A stretch of DNA of 64,000 nucleotides from Apricaphanius iberus (lineage: Eukaryota; Chordata; Actinopteri; Cyprinodontiformes; Aphaniidae): assembly GCA_028564705.1 (NCBI GenBank), contig JAPXFQ010002080.1:248001-312000 (forward strand), read 5' to 3'. This document shows positions 13,201-23,400 of this stretch, in pieces. The position numbers and the translations under genes are program-made. Position 1 is the first letter of the stretch. The number at the start of each line of letters is the position of its first letter. Below the pieces are notes generated by a model that was given only the letters and a program-made list of their open reading frames with translations, was not told the origin of the DNA and searched no databases.

Positions 13201-16200
13201 CCACCAGAAGCTTTTTGTTCCACCGATGTCACACATGACACCAAGCATTATTAATAATTACATATATGTCATTATGCTTTCCTGTCTAAATGTGTTAAAA
13301 TCTTATAGTACTCTGCAACAAGTAAAAAAATGACACATATTTAAATACTGTATAAATGTAAATTAACATTTGAAAGACTTTAAACTAGGGATGTTCGATA
13401 TTGGCTTTTCTACCGATATCCGATATACCGATATGTGGGGACCCTCCCTTATAAAAAAACAAAAACTACTAAACCCTTTTAGGTAACCACAATGAAATAT
13501 CTTGTATCATGCATACTTGAGTTTTAAAAATTGAGAAAATGTAATAAGTACTAGAATTTTAGTTAGGCAATTGAAAAAGGTGCCAATTTTTTTTTGTCTT
13601 CAAAAATAGCTGGAAAATTTTCTCAAAAACTAAACCTCAAATCTGTCATATTTTTACATTCTGAGAGAGAAAAGAAGTAGCCGAAGAGTTTGATATATAA
13701 TATGTGTACGGTGTGAAAAACTCATTTTATTAGAAAAATAAAAACCGATACCGATAATTTCAGATATTACATTTTAATGCCAATATCGGCCGATAATGAG
13801 TTTTAGCCGATAATATCAGACATCCCTACTTTAAACTTTTCTTATTTAGTTGTTAAATATTTTTACATCCTTTCTTATATAATGTTTTAACAAATTTAAC
13901 CTGTCAGTTTTTTTCTGTCGTGTGTTATTTTCTGATTTTAATCATTCACAACCGACTCCAGATTATCCTGCCCTGTCCAACGAGGTAATATGATTTATTA
14001 ACATGAATATTACAGCTAGAAGCACTTCTAAGCACTCCTGTGTCACACTCTACACCGCCCATAAGCAACACCACCTAATTTACATTATAACACAATGCAG
14101 CCTGATAAGCTTTTATATGCAGCTAGTGTCCCCTTTATGATGCATTTGTCATGTTCATAGGCTGAATATGTAAGTCTTCCTCAGCCTGGGAGAAGAACAC
14201 GGCTCCTTCCTTTCCATCTATTCTCACTTATCCATCATTGATTGACAGGGGCTGGCTTGAATGCAGCGTTGATGCACATGAGCCTCGCTTGTTAAACCTC
14301 ACTTGAATCAGCGCGGATTGAATTCATCTGAATTTAGTTGGTGACACCTAATAAGCCTGGCGTGAACTGTTACACTAATTAAGTAAGGATATTTCACATG
14401 AGCCTCAATAACTGTTCTCGCTTCATGGAATACCCCCCAGGTCAGCACAAAGAAGGGATGATTGAAATAAAGGCAGATTTATAGAAACTTTTTCTGTCAT
14501 TTGTAATTTCTTATTTAAGAATAGAAAGGGATGGTAAAAAAAATCAAATATCAACAATCAAGTTGGCATGAAAAGAAATATATATATATTTTTAATCCAT
14601 ATCGCTCGTTTATTTTTTCCAGAATAGTTTTAAATTGTCTGAAGTATTCAACTTTTTAAAATAAATCCTTAAAAATAGCCTTCAGATGTCTTTAAATATT
14701 ACCAGGGAATGTTAAAAATTGACAAAAAATGTGATTTGTTATATATTGTATATATCGAGATTGAATGATTTGAAAAATATGATTGTGATAGAATAGTTTC
14801 ATCCTCATTCTGATACCCCTAAATAAGGTCAAGTTCGATCACTTGCCCTCAGCAGTCACCTTAGAAGAAAATAAGAGTCCACATGTACTGCATGTGATGT
14901 AGTCAGAAACATAAACCCAAACAACACAGTCAGGGATAACATTTTGGAACCTTTTAAAGCAGGCTTAGGTTTTGAAGCTATGGATGCACCGATATGAAAA
15001 GTTGGGCTGATCCCGGTAGCCGATATTGATATTTGCTGTTATGGCTGATTTTGATATTTACTGATGTTATATTTCCCATCCATTTCGACACTGTTAAAAA
15101 AAACAACACTGCTGACATTGCTTCTCTGCTTCAGTCAAGCGGCCAACAATCCTGCGATAAATCACTCTCACTACCATATCGAACGAACCCAACATGACAC
15201 AAAAAAAATCTATTGAAACATATTGGCCGAGTCTGTCCTATACCGATATGTTACAAAATGACCGATATATCGTGCATTGCTATTTAACAATGTAACCCCA
15301 ACGTTCCCCATTTGGTGGACCTTGTCATTTTGACCTGAAACGAATTTATTTATTCGTTAAAATTCTTGATGGACATCATTAAAACCTGGGCTACAATGCC
15401 ATATGAACCTTTTTTTATGTCCACCAATTAAAATATAACTTGTAAGAATTCGCACCCATGCCGGTGTGAACACTTTTTCGCCACATTTTTCTCTCTAACG
15501 CGACCAAACATATAACAATTCACTCATTCCACTGACCAAAGTGAAGCTACAGCCAAGCTAATGTAAAATAGTTTGTCTCAGAACACGCTACAATTATGTT
15601 TCAGCGATATACAAGCCAAATAAACAACAACCATCAACAGCACTTTCCCAGACAGCAATAAAAAAACATCCTTAGCTTTGATGTTTCGCCTCGAAATGTT
15701 AATATTTTTTATATTTTTTGTCATATAGCAATAGCTCTTTCTGTTGCGTTACATCAGAAGTAGTCGGAACTGGAAATGGATGCACTGTGACCGTCAAAAG
15801 AGGTCAAAAAGTCCAAGATAAACTGGAGACCAGATTTTGCCCTGCAAGTGTGGCTGACTGTGCTGTCAAATACTTGTAAATAGTTTGAATCCACCAAAAC
15901 GCAGTTCATTTAGGATTGTGTTTTCACTGCTTGTATTCCTATAGAAGTTATTTGTGTATAGTTGTTTTTCACATATCTACTGTTTGTTACGAATAAATCT
16001 GGTCCATTTGGACTCAAAATTGCTCCCAGGATTTTGAAATGGGGAATATATGGAAGTCCATTTGCCAATGAAAAATCTAAATAAAAATTTAAAAAAATAA
16101 AACTGTTCTATTTCAATGTATTGAATATATTTAGTCACAAATTTTTAATTATTAATATAGTACTCTACATGAGAAAAGGCAAATGACACAGGTTGGTACA

Positions 16201-19200
16201 ACTTGTGCCAAACTGTGCCATTTTGGAAACCTCGCCTGAAGTATCTGTATAAAAACCTGTCTTAAATAGTTTTTCCACCATTTACTAGAATTCATTTTGG
16301 TGTAGATAATATTAAGATGTTTACCTCCGTTTTCATAGCTGAAGAAGCATGGGGGGGGGGGGGGAGATTACGATTTTACAGTTTACCATTTTCATTTACA
16401 CTCCAGCAATAACTCATGAACTGATATTTATACATCAAATTTATTCGGATAAGATTCGAATAGGGTTCTCTGTAATATTTGACCAAAAGTAATCAAACAG
16501 ACCTTGTGGTTACAAAAATATACTAATTTAATTACAGGCATGTTATTTTCAAACAGATCTCTAAAAAAAGAGGCTTTGGGTCCAAAAACAAATATCCCAG
16601 GCTTTGAGTATGCCATGCAGAACTGCTCTGTCCATCCACATCCACTAACAACCAAACAAGACATTACTGTCCACCTGGACTGAGAAGCAGAGATCCATGG
16701 TAAAACATGGTGGCGGCAGCATCATGGTTTGGGGGATGCTCTTTTTCTTAATGCACAAGGAAGCTGGTCAGAGCTAAATGAGCACAACACTAAAAAGTTA
16801 GACCTACCAATCAATCCTTTAGATTTAAGCAAATTAATGCGTGGTCCTTAATTAATTTTGTTTGTGGACACTCTCCATTCAATCAGACTGAAATTGGCTT
16901 ATTTCAAACAGGAGGAGATAAACTAGAAAATAACCAACAGACTTACATCTGTAATTGCATTAAAAGCATTTAATTCAAGGGGTGGAATTTAAATGAACAC
17001 TACAATATTAATATTGTGTTGTGTTTCTTTGAATATTACAATTCCCTGCAGTGCATTTGAAAAAACTGTATGAACCATAAACCTGTCGACCAACGGCTAA
17101 CTCGTCCTCCAAGAGATGAACTCAACCATGACCAGCTTTATCTCCCATCACGGCAACTTGCCTTTCCGTCACCAGACTAACCTTTTCACAGTCAGCACGC
17201 ATGTTGATGCTCAGATCTCACCGCTTTATTCAGATTCCAGCAGCAGCTTTGTTTGGACCATGGAGCTGTGCAGAACCCGTCCACACGACCGGCGTTCACC
17301 ACTCTGAAAGACGCCGTTAGGCGTCTGCTGCCGTTCCACACCTGTGCCGGTCACCTGCCCACTCAAGATGACTTCAATTTAGGTAAGTAAGCACTTGGTG
17401 ATTATTTAGAAAGTCTGGAAATATTACAAATTTCACCGTTTTGTGCATTTTATTTGGCTTTCGTTGAATTTCCTGAGGAGGTTTTCTTTTCCTTTGCTTT
17501 CAATAAAAATCCTGAACAGTCCAAGTTCACCTGGATTTGACACGTCTGTTGTTTTTTTTAACAGTGGACCATGAGTTTGACACGGTGTCTGGTTTCCTGC
17601 TAAAACGCACCAAGGACATGGTCAACAAATACAGGCAGCTATTGGTTAAGGAAACCCAGGTGAGACAAAGCACGTTTAACCTGCTAGCAGGTTGCATATT
17701 TCTGCTTTCAAACTAGATATTTGTGTATCTACAGTGGCTTGGACAAGTATTCATACTCCTTCAAGTTATGTTTTGTTCCATTCCAGCCATAGTTTGGAAT
17801 GTATTTTATTGGGATTTATGTGACAAAAACAAAGAAGCGTTTAGTTGTAAAGATAATAAAATTCTATATGATTTTAAATCTTAAAAAAACATATTTAAAG
17901 TGTGATGAACACTTCCTTTACACTCGGATACCTCTTAATAAAATGTAATTCAACTAAGAGAATTCTTAGAGAGCATTAGCGAGCAACTGCATATCCACAC
18001 ATGATAAAAAATAAAAAAAATAAAAAAATAAAAAAAAGAGTATGACAGAACTGTCTGCATACCTACCAATATCTGCTCATCAGCCTAAACTGAGCAACAG
18101 AGAAAGGAGAGCAATGATCAGAGAAGAATCAAAGAGATACAGAGTAAATCTGGAGGAGCTACAAAGACCTGCAGCTCAGGTGGGGGAATCTCTAGAGAGG
18201 CAAGGCAATTTTATTTGTATAGCACATTTTCAACACAGGGCAATTCAAGGTGCTTTACATGTTTAAGGCTGGTTCACAGCATAAATCAGTTTGATGATTA
18301 GAATACATATGAGCAGTTACAATAAGAAAATAATCAAGAAAATACAACAGTGTAGGGACAAGTGAGTAAAAAACAGTTGAAGTTCATTAACTGATCTTGC
18401 TGAAGAAAGCTCACAGCTTTTAACACAAGAAATCATTTACAGTAATTAAGCACGTAAAAACGGTTACTCATAAGCGAGTCTAAATAGGTACGTTTTAATT
18501 TTAGATTTAAAAGAGTTCAGTGTCTCTGCAGCTTTGTCTTCTCCCGGTAGTTTGTTCCAGATATGAGGAGCATAGAAACTGAAAGCTACTTCCCCATGTT
18601 TGGTTCTGGTTCCAGGGATGATCAGTAGATTAGAGCTGGATGACCTGAGTGATCTGGATGGTTTGTACCGTGATAGCAGATCTCTAATGTACTCTGGTGC
18701 TAACCCATTCAATGATTTATAGACTAATAAATGCACTTTGAAGTCTATTCTCCGAGCTACAGGGAGCCAGTGTAAGGACTTTAGAACTGGGGTGATGTGT
18801 TCTGCGGCGTTCTGGATCAGCTACAGCTGTCTGATTGATTTTATAGGTTAACCTGTGAAGATTCTGTTACAGTCATCAAGGCAGCTAGAAATAAAAGCAT
18901 GGATGAGTTTTTCTAGGTCTCCTTGTGTCATCATTCCTTTAATCCTAGAAATTTTCCTCAGGTGATAGAAAGCAGACCTTGTTATTGCCTGTATGTGACC
19001 CTGGAGGTTCAGGTCTGAGTCCATTATTACACCTAGATTTCTGGCCTGGTCAGTAGTTTCTAGTTGGACCAACTTAAGTTGTGTACTGATATTTAATCGA
19101 TCTTTTTCGGGTCTGAAGATAAGCACTTCAGTTTTGTTCAGTTGGAGGAAATTATGGGACATCCAGCTGTTACTTTGCTCAATGCATTTATTGAAGATTT

Positions 19201-20400
19201 GGACGGGTTCAACATCACCTGGTGACACTGAGATATAAAGCTGAGCGTCATCAGCATAGTTGTGGTAGTTAACATTGTTAAAAGAAAGCTGTAAGAATCC
19301 ATCTCGGATATACGTCACACATGTAGAAGAAGATGTCCTTGTTAGACGAGGGCATAGTTGAACTTATGAGTGTCTGGGAGCAAAAAATGGAAGTCTACGT
19401 GAATACATGATCCCTCACCAAGGCAGATGCAGCATTATGCTGTGGGAGTGCTTTTTCTCCTGCACAGACAGAAAAGATGGTCAGAGATGATGGAATGATA
19501 GATTGAGCTAAATACAGGGTAATTCTGGAAGAAAGCCTGTTAAAGGTTGCTAAGAGATTTGAGACTGGGGTGGAGGCTCAACTTCCAGCAGGACAAATAC
19601 CCTAAACATAAAACCAAAGCAACATCTGGGTGATTTTGGTCATTTATGTGTCAAATGGCTCAAAGTTGAGACCTTAATCAAATTGAGAATCAGTAGTATT
19701 TCTGAGTTTGTGCTGTTTTATTAAAACTGGCTCACCCCACCTTTCCATTTGGCGCGAAGCAGCACGAATCCGACGCATCTCAGCGTTGTGTTGCAGCCCT
19801 CTTCTAACAGAACACCCGGAGGTTTCAAAATGAAGGACACAGGGACATTTCCGATTGCTTGACTACAAAATAAACAAAACAAAACCTTACTACTTGTAAC
19901 ACCAAGGTTGAGGTCAGTCGGTCAGTGGGTGTCATTTTGTTGGTTTTTATCATGGAAGACAAGAATTTAATGCTTGAAATGGATAATCACACAGTTTAAA
20001 TGATGCCGGTGATCATTATTACAAGGAAAACGTGAAAAACAAGGAGGCAAGGACAGAATTATTTGCAGTTTTGGGAGTTGATGGTGAATTTATGCCACTT
20101 ATGAACATAGAATTGCATTTTTTCCCCCCACATAATTTTTTGCAATTGCACTTCTGGGTGGGTGATATGCATTCACGAGTGATAGTGTTTGAAACATTCC
20201 TAGTGAGAAGGGACGCGCTGCTGAATTTCTGAGTGAAACACGTCTATTACATTGCATGTCCGTTGGAAAGCAGGGATAAATGTGCAATAAGAAACTGTAA
20301 GTCCAATAAAGGTTGTTCTACAAAGTACTGACTCAGGTTGCCTGAATCACCACACTTTTCAGACAGACAGACAGATAGACAGATAGACAGATCGATAGAC

Positions 20401-20450
<50 letters not shown>

Positions 20451-23400
20451 CTTTTATTACTTTTCTCATTTGAAAAATTCAGTGCAATTCCCACCATACA
20501 TTTGCTGAATACAGCAAGTATCCTGTATATAGATTGTAATTCTTTTTCTATGGAATAAACAGATAAAGGTGTACAGGAGAAAACGAGAAAAGACAATGCA
20601 GCCTACATACAGTATAAGAAAAGTCCATCCTAATTAAATGCATAAATAATTCATTTGGAAGTACCTTTGGATTGCACACCATTCATCCATAAACGAGTCC
20701 ATTTTCATTTGTAGTCCTGCTGTTATTCCCTCCATATTCTACACTTCTTGTTGTTCGTTCTTCCATTGAGGTTTGAGACAACAAATAGTAATGATTTTCT
20801 TAGCAATTAGCAGTAATATTCTTAGTAAATTAAAGTTACAGTTTAATCTAAAATCATCAGAAATAATCCCAACATTATGAAAATTGGCTGTAATGGTATT
20901 TTACCTACTAGACATTTATTTTATTTCCCTTTATATGTCTATAGGTCTCCCAAAAACCACAGCCCCTCCAACACTGGTCTGAAGTTATACCAATTCTGAA
21001 ATTATGAAGGGTTTTTATTAAGGGGGATTTTTGTTTGTAAACAGTTCTCCTCCCAATTCATAATCATGCACTTCTCTGATTTGTTATAACATACAATCCC
21101 AACAACACACCCTAAAACTTTAAACTTTTGCAAATCACTGTCCATTTGTATTTCTACTTGCCTGGTGAGAGCTGAGACTAACTGCAAACACCTCGGATCT
21201 GTTTTCCGTGTCTCCACGACTGATGGCATGCCGAATGGTTTCTACAGCAGGAGAGTCCGTCGGCAGAGATGGTGATGCTAGAGCGTCTGTTCCTCCAGGC
21301 TGAGAGGTACACGTTAGCAGAGGAGAGACGGCGAGCTCGCAAAGACCCAGGTCAGTGTCTCCGTAGGGTGGGGGCTAGCATCATTACACGGAATCTGTCA
21401 ATAATAAAAAAAAACAGAGTTTCCAAGCACTGCAAGAACATTTAGATTTCTCATATAAAGTGGTACCTCGGGGCAGTGCACTTAACCTCCATATTTGCTC
21501 CAGTGGAGATCCCCGGTGTGAATGAGTAATTAAGATGTGTAAATTGTCCTGGCTGGGGTTGGAGAAAGGGCCTTTCTGTTTTCTTCCCTTGAGTAGCTAA
21601 TGTGAGCTACTCCCACAAAAAACATGCACTAGTTCTGGGCTGTACACTGCCCCCTCCTGGCTGACCAGGGCGCCAGAGGGATTAGGGAGGATCTGGCTGG
21701 CATTACGTGATCCTTCCACGCGCTATGTCCAGCTGGGGAATCCCCACCCCCTCAGGTTAAAATAAGGGTTCATCACTCCTCAAAGCATGAAGAAGGCTTG
21801 AGCCCAGTGTAGGGCCCTCCTGGGGTTTGCGGAGGGAGAGCAATGCCCAGGACTAGACTTAGGGAGGGACACTGGGTGATAATGGGAAAAAACAGTGGGA
21901 TAAAAAAAATTATATATATATATATATATAAATAAAAAATAAATAAATAAAAGATGTGTAAATTGTAAGGAAGGGGAGGGCTGATAATTGAAAATTACAG
22001 AAGGAAAGTTAAGAGCAATATAAAGCTGTTTTATGTTAATTAAGAATAATATTTGTCAAATTTCAGACATTATTGCTTCTAGACTCTGGAACTTCTGATG
22101 ATGTTATCAAAATTTAACATCTTATTTATAATCTGAACTAATGAAGGAATTTTCATGCATTACTGTATATAAAGCACAGCAGAGATCTCAACTGATAAAT
22201 ACTAATATTTGGTGGTCTCTGTAGTGTAACAATTTTGCAACAAAACACAACTTCAACGAGGTATTGTAGCAGATTATTATGTCCGATCCATAATTTCTAA
22301 CCAGCTGCAAAAAAAAAAAACGTTATTCATATCGCCTAGTTTAATGCAATTTCTCTCAATACATCTGCTTTGATTTATTTTAGTGGAGTTTTGACAAACA
22401 CATTTGTTTTTCAGCCCTCATTAGTCAACATTTTACAGTTCCCTTAATTAGGACCAATTTCCTTGTCCTTGCTGAAGCTAACTACTCTCACAACCTGATG
22501 ATGCTACCTTCATGTGGCATAATGTGTTCAGGGTGATGGACTGAACTTATATTGCAATTTTTTAATAGTAGTACCGACCATTTAAAGTGTATTACAGTGG
22601 AGTCACATTGACCCATTCGCACTCACAAACCAACAAACATTTACGCAACAATACTCAGATCGATAGAAAATGCAAGTACCAAGGTGAAATCATACCTACA
22701 ACCTTCCGCTTTCAAGCCTACTACTCTACCTAGTGAGCCACATTCGCCCCCACAGTAGTGTTAGGGTGCATCCTTGCTGTATCTTCTATACGTGGCAAAC
22801 TGCACCTAGAAATCTTTCAACACTAGGGGCATTCCCGCTATTGGAACTTCATGGTATGTGCGTGTCACTGCACTTGGCCAGCCCGATAGGGCCAAGCTCC
22901 AGGTAAGCACGAAGCAACAGAGGACCAGTCCTGGGGTATGTACTCGGATATGGCCTGGTAGAGATGCTTGGCGAGAGCTGTGGATAAGTCTTACTGATTG
23001 GTTTAGCTCATTGGGAAATGATATCAACAGATATTGGCAAACAATCGGCTTAGTAAAGTTGGAAGAGTGGCTTTCAAAGCAGCGTATAAACATACCAATC
23101 AGAAACACGCAAACCATTCCTGCTTCTTTCATTGCCGAGCTCTTGCTATTCTCGGCTGCTAAGGGCACCTTTTGCCGCTGATCAGTGATGCCACTCGATG
23201 CCAAAACAGGTGTGATATGCTAATGTCTCAGCAAATTTCTTAATGGGACAATTTTGTATGGAGACGCAACAGCTTAGAGGGCTGGGCGAACTGATTTCCC
23301 CCATCAGATTTTCTCCTCCAGAAATGATCTGGAAACCTTCCTAATGGCTATTTTGGTGCCACACCTTAATAAATTTTACATTTATAAAGTGTTTGACAAA

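Larger units (their letters stand above)
12711..16640. other. bicra intron 8, middle part
   Basis: Besides the two hAT-like MITEs, this stretch is AT-rich and non-coding. A C9 run lies near 12998 and a G14 run at 16351-16364. No exon with matching phase was found, which supports joining exon 8 directly to exon 9. Confidence 0.45.
17733..20356 (+). mobile_element. Tc1-like transposon split by two later insertions
   Basis: The left piece starts acagtggcttggacaag near 17731 and runs to about 18202. The middle piece (19317-19730) includes a Tc1 GSIMLW-like block and ccagcaggacaa. The right end (20290-20356) carries ttctacaaagtactgactc. These are in the order of a common fish Tc1 element. The gaps are filled by a LINE (18203-19316) and a Harbinger-like element (about 19733-20275). 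Confidence 0.72.

Noticed and set aside
17215..17240. Upstream acceptor for bicra exon 9 (ctcag at 17214)
   Set aside because: It requires a phase-1 donor that no upstream exon supplies. 17241 fits phase 0. An unseen exon could still rescue it.
20360..20449. CRISPR-like regular repeat
   Set aside because: The unit is a 4-bp microsatellite with no spacers, in a vertebrate genome.
22806..23204. 132-codon minus-strand gene with a hydrophobic stretch
   Set aside because: No family resemblance, no splice or start context, and the opposite strand is equally open. Treated as unclassified intron DNA.
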